Positions 9,191-15,544 of a stretch of DNA of 16,104 bases are shown here, piece after piece. The position numbers and the translations under genes are program-made. The notes under the pieces were generated by a model. It was not told the origin of the DNA and made no database searches. It was given only the letters and a program-made list of their open reading frames with translations. Each line of letters starts with the position of its first letter. Positions within the stretch are counted from its first letter, which is position 1. The stretch spans positions 346 through 16,449 of the forward strand of contig DBVY01000048.1 in assembly GCA_002308575.1 (NCBI GenBank), written 5' to 3'. Origin of the DNA: Christensenella sp. UBA1252. Lineage in GTDB: Bacteria > Bacillota > Clostridia > Christensenellales > CAG-1252.

Positions 9191-11324
9191 TTTCCGCATT
9201 CTCCTTCTCGGTCTTGGATTTCTTAAAGATCCCCGCGACCTTCTGCCCGCACGCTTTGCATTGGGCGGCAAAGAATTTGAAATAGTTTCCTTCGATGATC
9301 ACGATGCCCTTGACGTCCTCCTTGACGCAGATCGAATAGGTCACGTAAGCGAAGTACAGGAACAAAAGGAGGTTCAACGCGGAGAAGACGATCAAAACGG
9401 GATCGTTCGCCGACATCAGGATCGAAGCGGAATTCGCGCCGGAGCCGAAGAAACCGCCGATCATCATTGCGTAAGAAGCGTTCACGATCGCGATCGCGGA
9501 GAACCCTCCGAAGAGCTTCAAGACGCGCCTATCGCCCGACATAATGCCGTAGACAAGGAGCAGGACCAAAGCGGGATAGATCATAAACGCATCGACCGCG
9601 GACGTCAAAACGAAGGTCACGACGAACACGAACGCAGACAACAGGATCAGATCCAAACGGCTTCTCGATTTAAAGAAGAGAAGCAAGGCGTACAGCATTC
9701 CCAAACCGACGAAGATGCCGTTAAAGACGTAAGAAGCAACGTTCGCCGCCTTCGCACCCAACCCAAAGAGGCCGTAAACCGTAAAGGCGTTCTCGGTGAA
9801 GCCGGTATGAACGAGCATCGCTTGGCAATATCTCGCAACGACGACGAACGGACGACCCGCCGCAAAATACGAGAAAATAAACGGCAAGGACAGGAGATAC
9901 AGACCGATCACACAAGACGTGATCGAGATCGAGATCCCCATTTTGTAATCGTCCGAACGGAAGAAGACGTAAAACAAATAGACGAGAAGGATCGGCGCGA
10001 GCAAAAGCGCTTCCGCGAGGAATAAAAGCGAAAGGCTGTAATACACGACGCAGGAAACGTACTTACGATCCAAGATCGAGATCAAGGAAAGCAAAATGAA
10101 CAAGGTTCCGATCGGCGCGTAAACGCCCCACCCCGACGACGCGACGAAGAAGATCGGAAGAAGCGCGTACGTTCCCGCAAAGACAGCGGAAATGAACGGA
10201 TTGTATTTACGATTCGCAAAGTAAAAGATCACAAAGATCGCGACGAGGTCGGCAAGGATCGCGGGGATCTTGATAAAGATCGAGAAGCCCATCGTTCCCG
10301 AAACGAGTTTCAAGGGTTCCGCCAACAAACCGAGCACCCACAAAACGTACAAAGAACCGATCGGCGTCGTTACGGTGTTGCCGAAATAATAGCTCTTCGC
10401 GCCGAGGTCGGCGAGTTTGGTCGCTTCGTTTACGTAGCTGCCGAAACCGGCGCCTCCGTACACGAAGTTCACGACGACCAAACGGACGGCAAATCCGAGA
10501 AGCTCGCAAATAACGAGGAAGAACGCCGCGCTCTTAAAGAAATTCACTTTCTTTTCCGCAAGATCCGCGGTTAAGAACGCGTCCTTCTTGGACATGAACG
10601 AACGGAGCAGAACGTACGCCGCGTAAAGCAGGATCGCGCCGAGGCCGGCGGTCAGCGCCGTAAACAAAATGCCGGGCGTGTTCGTCCTGTAATTCACGTC
10701 GAATTTGACGGACTCGGAAGACGCGGATTTCGTAAGGTTGGTTACGAGGACGCCTGCGGGCGCTTGATCGACTTTAACGAGAGAAACGGAATCGAAAAGC
10801 GCCGTGCCGCTCGCGTTATACGCCGCGGTACCGACGCCGAAACGCACGTCCACCGCGGATTGGTCGGCGCTGTTGAAATAGACGCCGATCTTCTTCCAAC
10901 CCGAAGAAGAAGTCGTGATCTCGGAAGCGGTCGAATAATCGGAGTCGATCGCAACGAACGCGCCTGCGAGAATGTCGCTGCCCGTCGGCGAGATCGAGCT
11001 CGTGATCTTAACGAGCGCCGAAAGATAATAGACGCAATTCTTTTCCACTTTAACCCTTTGATAATAGGTCGAATACTTGCTTGCGGTGATCTTAACGCTA
11101 TGCGCGCCCGCCGCGTTATAATCGTCCGAACCGGTATTCCAATCCACGATCTCGGGAGCCGAATCGTCGGAAGAGGCTTTGAGCGTCCAACCGCCGAACG
11201 AAGCGCTCTCGAAAGAACCGCCCTTTACGAGCTCCTTCCCCGTTTCCACGGAGAACGAACCGCACGCCGTAAAGACGGCAAGCATCAAGGCTACTGACAA
11301 AAGGATCAATAAAAACTTTTTCAT
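9171..11324 (-). CDS. Lipoprotein-type membrane protein: jelly-roll-like domain fused to a GT-C-like transmembrane region
   Basis: I do not recognise a named gene. The 717-residue product starts with a lysine pair and hydrophobic core ending FTAC (Cys21), a plausible lipobox. Residues about 30-185 resemble a CBM4/9-type jelly roll: a GGSFES..GGWTL opening, alternating strands and a closing ALFDSVSLVKV. From about 217 to 666 there are some 11-13 hydrophobic segments. KIPAILADL (353-361) and the overall layout recall Gpi18-like (COG5542) GT-C glycosyltransferases. However, the usual acidic first-loop residue, the DYPP motif and the WGQxD motif appear as GAGFGSY, TTPI and WGVYA. The tail has one CKAC pair (689-692) and is lysine-rich. 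The start at 11324 has GAGG seven bases upstream; an in-frame GTG at 11339 lacks this. Function is unknown, possibly envelope glycan recognition or transfer. Confidence 0.85.
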   Translation of the reverse strand: MKKFLLILLSVALMLAVFTACGSFSVETGKELVKGGSFESASFGGWTLKASSDDSAPEIVDWNTGSDDYNAAGAHSVKITASKYSTYYQRVKVEKNCVYYLSALVKITSSISPTGSDILAGAFVAIDSDYSTASEITTSSSGWKKIGVYFNSADQSAVDVRFGVGTAAYNASGTALFDSVSLVKVDQAPAGVLVTNLTKSASSESVKFDVNYRTNTPGILFTALTAGLGAILLYAAYVLLRSFMSKKDAFLTADLAEKKVNFFKSAAFFLVICELLGFAVRLVVVNFVYGGAGFGSYVNEATKLADLGAKSYYFGNTVTTPIGSLYVLWVLGLLAEPLKLVSGTMGFSIFIKIPAILADLVAIFVIFYFANRKYNPFISAVFAGTYALLPIFFVASSGWGVYAPIGTLFILLSLISILDRKYVSCVVYYSLSLLFLAEALLLAPILLVYLFYVFFRSDDYKMGISISITSCVIGLYLLSLPFIFSYFAAGRPFVVVARYCQAMLVHTGFTENAFTVYGLFGLGAKAANVASYVFNGIFVGLGMLYALLLFFKSRSRLDLILLSAFVFVVTFVLTSAVDAFMIYPALVLLLVYGIMSGDRRVLKLFGGFSAIAIVNASYAMMIGGFFGSGANSASILMSANDPVLIVFSALNLLLFLYFAYVTYSICVKEDVKGIVIIEGNYFKFFAAQCKACGQKVAGIFKKSKTEKENAENVGENK

Positions 11325-11353
11325 GGCTTTACCTCGCACACGTAATCAATCCT

Positions 11354-11383
11354 ATTCTAAATATTTTAAAGCCCGTTGCGCAA
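11354..11383 (-). promoter_or_regulatory. Candidate promoter of the membrane protein-comM-dprA operon
   Basis: TTGCGC at 11383-11378 and TAGAAT at 11359-11354 are separated by 18 bases, about 30 bases before the start codon. The -10 matches five of six consensus bases; the -35 matches only three of six. The location fits, since a strong terminator ends rplS upstream and an operon of eight or more genes needs a start here. The -35 lies in the second copy of a 13-bp tandem repeat. Assigned by eye. Confidence 0.45.
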
Positions 11384-11404
11384 GTATTTTAAGCAAGTAT
11401 TTTA
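11379..11404 (-). repeat. Two tandem 13-bp direct repeats upstream of the membrane-protein gene
   Basis: TAAAATACTTGC occurs twice with a period of exactly 13 bases (11404-11392 and 11391-11379), differing only at the thirteenth base. The second copy contains the first bases of the candidate -35 element. Such an arrangement could be an operator or a local duplication; nothing in the sequence decides between them. Confidence 0.7.
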
Positions 11405-11428
11405 CAAATAAAAAAAATAAAATTATTT

Positions 11429-11451
11429 AATATTATAATATATATAATATT
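11429..11451. repeat. AT-only palindrome in the rplS to membrane-protein gap
   Basis: Nine-base arms AATATTATA and TATAATATT flank TATAT, forming a perfect 23-base inverted repeat of A and T only. A T-rich stretch (about 11428-11405 on the minus strand) follows. The surrounding 50 bases are almost free of G and C, unlike the G+C-rich genes on either side. It could be a backup terminator for readthrough from rplS, an UP-like promoter element or a protein site. Confidence 0.6.
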
Positions 11452-11477
11452 GCGCCGTTTCGTAAGCGCGGCGAGAG

Positions 11478-11506
11478 AAAAAAAAGCCCGCGTTCGAAAC
11501 GCGGGC
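11478..11506 (-). terminator. Intrinsic terminator after rplS
   Basis: On the minus strand a nine-base stem GCCCGCGTT / AACGCGGGC with a three-base loop is followed directly by eight T residues. It begins 15 bases after the rplS stop codon. The G+C-rich stem and perfect T tract make this a strong Rho-independent terminator. It should separate rplS from the membrane protein-comM operon. Confidence 0.95.
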
Positions 11507-11521
11507 ACTTTTGATTTCGGA

Positions 11522-11926
11522 TTATTTCGCGGCTTTGACTTTCGCGGCTTTTCCGGTGCGACCTCTCATATAGTAAAGCTTCGCCCTTCTGACGGAACCG
11601 CGGCGCACAACTTCGATGCTCTCGATCTGCGGAGAATGGAGCATAAAGGTCTTTTCCACGCCGACGCCGTAGGAAATTTTCCTGACCGTAAAGGTTTCGC
11701 GAAGACCGCCGTTCTTACGAGAGATCACAAGACCCTCGAAAGACTGGGACTTGATCTCTTCTTTAACGGACTTATCCGTTCTTGCGTTCTTGGACTTGTT
11801 CGCGTCCGTTCCGCCACGGGTGATCTCTTTGAATTTGATATGGACTTTGACCGTATCACCCACGCTGAAAGACGGAGTTTCCGCTTTCATCGCTTCTTTT
11901 TCAATCGTTTCGATTACGTTACTCAT
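11522..11926 (-). CDS. rplS: 50S ribosomal protein L19 with an internal insertion
   Basis: Ribosomal protein of the large subunit near the subunit interface. The 134 residues include the conserved [10 protein letters not shown] start, [25 protein letters not shown] and the basic end [20 protein letters not shown]. coli L19 has 115 residues. Most of the excess is an insertion of about 20 residues (around 36-56, from [10 protein letters not shown] to VKEE) between the first conserved strand and the QSFEG motif. It is rich in Lys, Asn, Thr and Asp and looks like a flexible loop. The start at 11926 has AGGAGG ten bases upstream, and those six bases can pair with the leader. The gene has its own promoter and terminator. 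Bacillus keeps rplS between trmD and rbgA; here it follows yraN. Confidence 0.97.
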   Translation of the reverse strand: MSNVIETIEKEAMKAETPSFSVGDTVKVHIKFKEITRGGTDANKSKNARTDKSVKEEIKSQSFEGLVISRKNGGLRETFTVRKISYGVGVEKTFMLHSPQIESIEVVRRGSVRRAKLYYMRGRTGKAAKVKAAK

Positions 11927-11936
11927 TTTGACTTTT

Positions 11937-11980
11937 CCTCCTATTTTACTAAGTGTTCGTGCCTGAAAATAGTGCAGAGG
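11937..11980 (-). promoter_or_regulatory. rplS leader hairpin that can sequester the Shine-Dalgarno site
   Basis: In the rplS 5' leader, CTATTTT (11972-11966) is perfectly complementary to AAAATAG (11947-11941). Just outside it, CCTC (11980-11977) can pair with GAGG (11940-11937), leaving a four-base TGCA bulge. Together these pairings cover all six bases of the AGGAGG ribosome-binding site (11942-11937). The position and size fit the L19 ribosomal-protein leader RNAs described upstream of rplS in Bacillota, which are thought to give autogenous control. I judged this by eye without a covariance model, so membership of that family is an inference. Confidence 0.6.
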
Positions 11981-11999
11981 ACCACCCGAAGTCTATGAT

Positions 12000-12028
12000 A
12001 TACTACCATAAACCGTTATCGAAAGCAA
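12000..12028 (-). promoter_or_regulatory. rplS promoter (extended -10 type)
   Basis: TTGCTT at 12028-12023 and TAGTAT at 12005-12000 are spaced by 17 bases, with a TG one base before the -10 hexamer (extended -10). Transcription would start near 11993, giving a leader of about 65 bases that contains the Shine-Dalgarno hairpin. The match to the housekeeping sigma consensus is reasonable. Readthrough from the upstream operon may also contribute, since no clear terminator follows yraN. Confidence 0.6.
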
Positions 12029-12064
12029 GCGTTTTTCCGCATTATTTCCGATATTTTCAATATT

Positions 12065-12427
12065 TCAATACCGAGCCGCGTCGTTTAAGGAGAACGCGTT
12101 TTCGGTGTGGCGGAATACCCCGCCGATACATTCCACGACGTCGAACCGAACGGACGCGCCGAGTTTCCTTTTCATCACGAGATACTGTTTGGCGACGAGA
12201 ACGATCTTTTTGACCTTTTGGGGCGTGACCGCTTCGATGGGTTCGCCGTAATCTGTGTTTCGCCTCGATTTGACCTCGATGAAAACCAGAACGTCGCCGT
12301 CCGCCGCGATGATATCGATCTCGCCGACCTTGGTTGCGAAATTGGTTTCGAGGATCTTATACCCCTTCTTTTCGAGAAAATCCCGAGCGCCTTTCTCGCC
12401 TTTGACCCACGTTTCCCTGCTATTCAT
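12065..12427 (-). CDS. yraN: YraN family (UPF0102) endonuclease-fold protein
   Basis: Protein of 120 residues with the UPF0102 pattern. A basic N-terminal helix (KGEKGARDFLEKKGYKIL) is followed by GEIDIIA (35-41, Asp38) and FIEVKSR (49-55, Glu51 and Lys53). The spacing of Asp, Glu and Lys matches a PD-(D/E)XK nuclease core, as in Holliday-junction resolvase-like folds. The cellular role of the family is not settled. Its start overlaps the end of rnhB by eight bases, and the rnhB-yraN pairing is very common in bacteria. No strong Shine-Dalgarno site is visible (only GAG-like bases), so translation is probably coupled to rnhB. The following 138 bases hold the rplS promoter and leader. Confidence 0.93.
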   Translation of the reverse strand: MNSRETWVKGEKGARDFLEKKGYKILETNFATKVGEIDIIAADGDVLVFIEVKSRRNTDYGEPIEAVTPQKVKKIVLVAKQYLVMKRKLGASVRFDVVECIGGVFRHTENAFSLNDAARY

Positions 12428-13040
12428 CGATCTCTACGAAGTTTTTGATAAACGTGCGGCGATGGATCGGACAAGGTCCGTGCTCTTTGATCGCGTCGAT
12501 ATGCGCCTTCGTGCCGTAGCCCTTGTGCTTTGAAAAGCCGTAAACCGGATACGTTTCGTCGTACTCCGCCATCAAGCGATCCCTGTAAACCTTCGCGAGA
12601 ATGGAAGCGGCTGCGATGCTGTAAGAAAGCGCATCGCCTTTGATGATCGCTTTCGACGGAACGCCGAGGTCGAGTTTAACGGCGTCCACGAGCACGATCT
12701 CGGGTTTGACCGAGAGCCCCGCGACGCATTCTTTCATCGCCTTTTTCGTGGCTTCGAGAATGTTGATCGCGTCGATCGTTTTTTCGTCGATCGCAACAAT
12801 CTTATAAGCGATCGCCTTTTCTTTGATCTTGTCGAACAGGATCTCCCTCTTCTTTTCGGAAACCTTTTTACTGTCGTCAACGCCGGGAATGATCTCGTCG
12901 AGCGGCATGATGACCGCCGCCGCAACGACGGGGCCCGCGAGGGGACCTCTGCCCGCTTCGTCCATGCCCGCGATCAAGGTTACGCCCTGCGCCGTCAGTT
13001 CGCGTTCAAAATTCAAATTGTCTTTCAGCTCAAATTTCAT
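12420..13040 (-). CDS. rnhB: Ribonuclease HII
   Basis: Enzyme of 206 residues that cuts RNA in RNA-DNA hybrids and removes ribonucleotides misincorporated in DNA. The GMDEAGRGPLAGPVV motif supplies Asp27 and Glu28. Asp119 (VLVDAVKL) and Asp136 (IKGDALSYSIAAASILAKV) complete the four-residue metal site. The HKGYGTKAH segment near 170 is typical of the family. The start overlaps rbgA by 11 bases and follows GGAG by seven bases. The rbgA-rnhB order is conserved in Bacillota. Nothing is missing from the active site, so the enzyme should be functional. Confidence 0.97.
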   Translation of the reverse strand: MKFELKDNLNFERELTAQGVTLIAGMDEAGRGPLAGPVVAAAVIMPLDEIIPGVDDSKKVSEKKREILFDKIKEKAIAYKIVAIDEKTIDAINILEATKKAMKECVAGLSVKPEIVLVDAVKLDLGVPSKAIIKGDALSYSIAAASILAKVYRDRLMAEYDETYPVYGFSKHKGYGTKAHIDAIKEHGPCPIHRRTFIKNFVEIDE

Positions 13041-13875
13041 CGGGTTTCTCCAATGCGATCTTGCCGAGGCGAAGCTTACGGAAATCGTCGATCACGGCAA
13101 GCGCCGCTTTATCAAGATCGAGCTCGCCGCCCTTCATAACGAAGCCGCGTTTTTTCGCGATCTCGGACAGGATCGAAAGCTCCGTTCCCTCCGCTTCAAC
13201 GCCGTATCTGTTTTTCAAATTATTCGGATAATTCCGACAAAAGAAGCCGATCAACGCGAGCGAGAGCTCGGTCGTATCGACGACGGCGTCACGCACCGAA
13301 CCGATAAAAGCGAGGTGCAATCCGACCTCTTCCGACTTCATACTGTGCGACAGCGTGCCCGGCGTGTCGAGAAGGGAAACGCCCGAAGAAAGGCGTACCC
13401 ATTGTTCCCCTTTCGTGACGCCCGGTTTGTCGCCCGTGACCGTCCGTTTGCCGCGGCAAAGCGCGTTTATGATCGTGGATTTTCCGGTGTTCGGCATTCC
13501 GATCACCATCGCTTTGACAGCGTAACGAACGCCCTTTTTCGCGTTGCGCTCGATCTTGTCTTTGTTGATCTCGTCAAGTAAAGAGAGGATCTTCGCGGCG
13601 TCGCGCGAGGTCGTTCCCGACGTCGCGATCACGCGTTGTCCTTTTTTTATAAAATATTGTTCCCACGCGCGTGCGTCCGTCTGCTCGACCATATCGCATT
13701 TGTTGATCACGTACAAAACGGGTTTGTTTGCGAGAAGGTTATCGAACTCGGGGTTCACGCAGGAAAAAGGGGCGCGCGCGTCCAAGACGTACACCAAACT
13801 ATCCACCTTTTTCAGGCTTTCTTCCATTTGGCGTTTTGCTTTCGCCATATGTCCGGGGAACCATTGAATCATCAT
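13030..13875 (-). CDS. rbgA: Ribosome biogenesis GTPase RbgA (YlqF)
   Basis: Circularly permuted GTPase of 281 residues needed for late 50S subunit assembly in Bacillota. The N-terminal IQWFPGHMAKAKRQM motif is diagnostic. The permuted order is visible: G4 NKCD at residues 58-61 and a G5-like TSG at 85-87 come before G1 GMPNTGKS (126-133), G2 with PGVT (151-154) and G3 DTPG (170-173). The C-terminal helical domain binds the ribosome. The start overlaps the trmD stop as ATGA. Two ATG codons stand in tandem, so initiation could occur at either, with only a weak GGA-type ribosome site. In Bacillus rplS separates this gene from trmD; here the two are fused end to start. Confidence 0.97.
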   Translation of the reverse strand: MMIQWFPGHMAKAKRQMEESLKKVDSLVYVLDARAPFSCVNPEFDNLLANKPVLYVINKCDMVEQTDARAWEQYFIKKGQRVIATSGTTSRDAAKILSLLDEINKDKIERNAKKGVRYAVKAMVIGMPNTGKSTIINALCRGKRTVTGDKPGVTKGEQWVRLSSGVSLLDTPGTLSHSMKSEEVGLHLAFIGSVRDAVVDTTELSLALIGFFCRNYPNNLKNRYGVEAEGTELSILSEIAKKRGFVMKGGELDLDKAALAVIDDFRKLRLGKIALEKPDEI

Positions 13876-14546
13876 TTTTTATCCAAAAGATCGGGGCGAA
13901 GCGCCTTCGTGAGTTCGAGGCTCTTTTCCCTTCTCCACTTCGCGACTTCCGCGTGATCGCCCGAGAGAAGAACGTCCGGAACTTTAAGCCCCATAAATTC
14001 CTGCGGACGGGTATATTGCGGATATTCGAGGAGCGCGCCCGAGAAGCTCTCTTCTTCGGTGCTTTGCTCGCTGCCGAGGACGCCGGAAACGTAACGCGAA
14101 AGCGCGTTGATTACGACCATACAAGGCAGATCACCGCTCGTCAAGACGTAATCGCCGATCGAGATCTCTTCGTCGATACAAAGGTCGATCACGCGTTGAT
14201 CCACGCCCTCGTAACTGCCGCAAAGGAACAAAAGATCGCTCTTTTCGGAAAGCTCCACCGCTTTCTTTTGAGAAAACGTTTGCCCTCTCGGCGAGAGGAA
14301 AATGCGCAGACATTTATGATCGGGGTCCGCGTGTCGGATCGCGTCGTAGATCGGTTGCGGCGTCATCAGCATACCCGCGCCGCCGCCGAACGGATAGTCG
14401 TCCGTCTTTTTGTGCTTATCGGCGGAAAAATCGCGAATGTTGATGATTTCGAGATCGAATTTTCCGGATTGGATCGCCTTTTCGAGGATCCCGACTTTCA
14501 GTCCGCCGTACGCTTCGGGAAACAGGGTCAAAACTTTAATCTTCAT
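13872..14546 (-). CDS. trmD: tRNA (guanine-37-N1)-methyltransferase TrmD
   Basis: SPOUT methyltransferase that makes m1G37 in tRNAs to prevent frameshifting. The 224 residues begin MKIKVLTLFPE, the family start. A longer reading frame adds eleven arginine-rich residues that do not fit. GGAGG lies nine bases before this ATG. The knot region is clear: CGSYEGVDQRVID (109-121) and SIGDYVLTSGDLP (129-141). Arg151 matches the catalytic arginine region. At the position of the E. coli general base Asp169, this protein has a glutamate (Glu166 in STEEESFSG), followed by the conserved LLEYPQYTRP. It overlaps rimM by 11 bases and rbgA by 4 bases. Confidence 0.97.
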   Translation of the reverse strand: MKIKVLTLFPEAYGGLKVGILEKAIQSGKFDLEIINIRDFSADKHKKTDDYPFGGGAGMLMTPQPIYDAIRHADPDHKCLRIFLSPRGQTFSQKKAVELSEKSDLLFLCGSYEGVDQRVIDLCIDEEISIGDYVLTSGDLPCMVVINALSRYVSGVLGSEQSTEEESFSGALLEYPQYTRPQEFMGLKVPDVLLSGDHAEVAKWRREKSLELTKALRPDLLDKK

Positions 14547-15033
14547 AGACCGCCGCCTCCGAAAACGCCGTTTCGTCAAAAGCGATCGTCTTCGCCGCGA
14601 GATCGGCGACGGCGTTCAATTTCTTCAAAAACGGGATCATGATCTCTTTTTCTCCGCGAATCAAAAGGACGTCCGCCGAACGGGCGTTTTGATAGACGTC
14701 CGCGATCTCGCCGACAGGGTTGCCGCCGACGAACACGCGAAGCCCGATCAGGTCGCTAATGAAAAACTCTCCCTTTTTCAGGGTTTCCGCGTCCGCCCTC
14801 TCCACTTCGAGTAATTTGCCGCGAAGCAGTTCCGCGTCGTCGCGGTTCATCACGCCTTCGATCTGAACGATCGCCTGATCGTCCGCTCTGCGAGCGCGGA
14901 TCTTAACCTTTCTGTCGCAAAGATAGGCTTCTTTGACACGGCAAAAAAGTTCGGGTGCGTCCAAAAGGACCGTCGCCCGAACTTCGCCTTTTACGCCGTG
15001 CGGTTTAGTTATTTTCGCGATCGCCAGCCTCAT
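14536..15033 (-). CDS. rimM: Ribosome maturation factor RimM
   Basis: Protein of 165 residues that assists maturation of the 30S subunit head, acting near S19 and 16S rRNA. The N-terminal ITKPHGVKGEVRA motif (8-20) marks the RimM domain. The second half from about residue 88 (GEFFISDLIGLRVF ... VGEIADV) is the PRC-barrel domain. The start overlaps the end of khpA by 29 bases, which is long. The Met is nevertheless kept because the family begins only a few residues before the KPHG motif. The ribosome-binding site is weak (AGAGAG), so translation is probably coupled to khpA. The rimM-trmD pair is nearly universal. Confidence 0.95.
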   Translation of the reverse strand: MRLAIAKITKPHGVKGEVRATVLLDAPELFCRVKEAYLCDRKVKIRARRADDQAIVQIEGVMNRDDAELLRGKLLEVERADAETLKKGEFFISDLIGLRVFVGGNPVGEIADVYQNARSADVLLIRGEKEIMIPFLKKLNAVADLAAKTIAFDETAFSEAAVYED

Positions 15034-15256
15034 TGAACTCTCTGATCTCGACGTCGTAACGCTTGTTGCGCTTCGCCGCCGCCGCTTTGACGATCAAGCG
15101 GATCGCCTTCGCGGTTTTGCCGCCGCGACCGATCACGCGACCGATATCGTCCGGAGAAAGCGTGATCGTGATCAAACGCTCTTCTTCGCTGATCGAAACG
15201 GTGAAATCGGAATTCCCGGTCAGGGATTCAACGATGTAAGAAACAAGTTCCTGCAT
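15005..15256 (-). CDS. khpA: KH-domain RNA-binding protein KhpA (YlqC)
   Basis: Small RNA-binding protein of 83 residues made of a single KH domain. The GXXG loop is seen as IGRVIGRGGKTAKAIR (residues 38-53). In Gram-positive bacteria KhpA partners with KhpB (Jag) and affects cell division and RNA turnover. The start follows AAGGTG by seven bases, and that site is inside the end of rpsP, two bases away. The position between rpsP and rimM is the standard one for this gene. The ylqD gene that follows it in Bacillus is not present. The last residues are charged and not conserved. Confidence 0.93.
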   Translation of the reverse strand: MQELVSYIVESLTGNSDFTVSISEEERLITITLSPDDIGRVIGRGGKTAKAIRLIVKAAAAKRNKRYDVEIREFNEAGDRENN

Positions 15257-15258
15257 GA

Positions 15259-15513
15259 TTATTCACCTTTCTCTTCGAAAACGCCGGCTTTCTTCAAAAG
15301 AACGCGCACGGTATCCGTGGGTTGCGCGCCGTTCGCGATCCATTTCTTCGCGAGATCCGCGTCCACTTTGATCGTTTCGGGATTGGTCATCGGATCGAAA
15401 TAACCGACCTGCTCGATGTACATGCCATCTCTCGCCTTTCTGCTGTCAACCGCAACGATACGATAGCAGGGCTTGCCCTTTGCGCCGATTCTTGTAAGTC
15501 TGAGTTTAACCAT
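15259..15513 (-). CDS. rpsP: 30S ribosomal protein S16
   Basis: Small-subunit ribosomal protein of 84 residues that binds 16S rRNA early in assembly. The family start VKLRLTRIGAKGKPCYRIV and the segments DSRKARDG and IEQVGYFDP are all present, followed by the GAQPTDTV motif. The length is typical. A good GGAGG sits nine bases before the ATG. The gap to ffh is 31 bases with no terminator, so it is cotranscribed with ffh. The ffh-rpsP-khpA-rimM-trmD order is standard in Bacillota. Confidence 0.98.
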   Translation of the reverse strand: MVKLRLTRIGAKGKPCYRIVAVDSRKARDGMYIEQVGYFDPMTNPETIKVDADLAKKWIANGAQPTDTVRVLLKKAGVFEEKGE

Positions 15514-15544
15514 TTTTCTATACCTCCGTATGAATTACCTTTTA

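Noticed and set aside
9191..9271. Longer ComM start giving an arginine-rich N-terminal extension
   Set aside because: The extension is the membrane-protein coding sequence read in another frame. The family start MLAKINSF and a good Shine-Dalgarno site favour 9190.
11453..11473. Second hairpin CGCCG / CGGCG downstream of the rplS terminator
   Set aside because: Only a five-base stem with an 11-base loop and no T tract directly after it. It could arise by chance in this composition.
12006..12064. Possible terminator after yraN
   Set aside because: Small hairpins can be drawn (TATCGgAAA with TTTCGATA, GCG with CGC), but no T tract follows, and the sequence overlaps the rplS -35 region. Not convincing as a terminator.
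14547..14579. Longer TrmD start with an arginine-rich leader
   Set aside because: TrmD proteins begin directly with MKIxVLTLFPE, and GGAGG precedes the ATG at 14546. The extra residues are rimM sequence in another frame.
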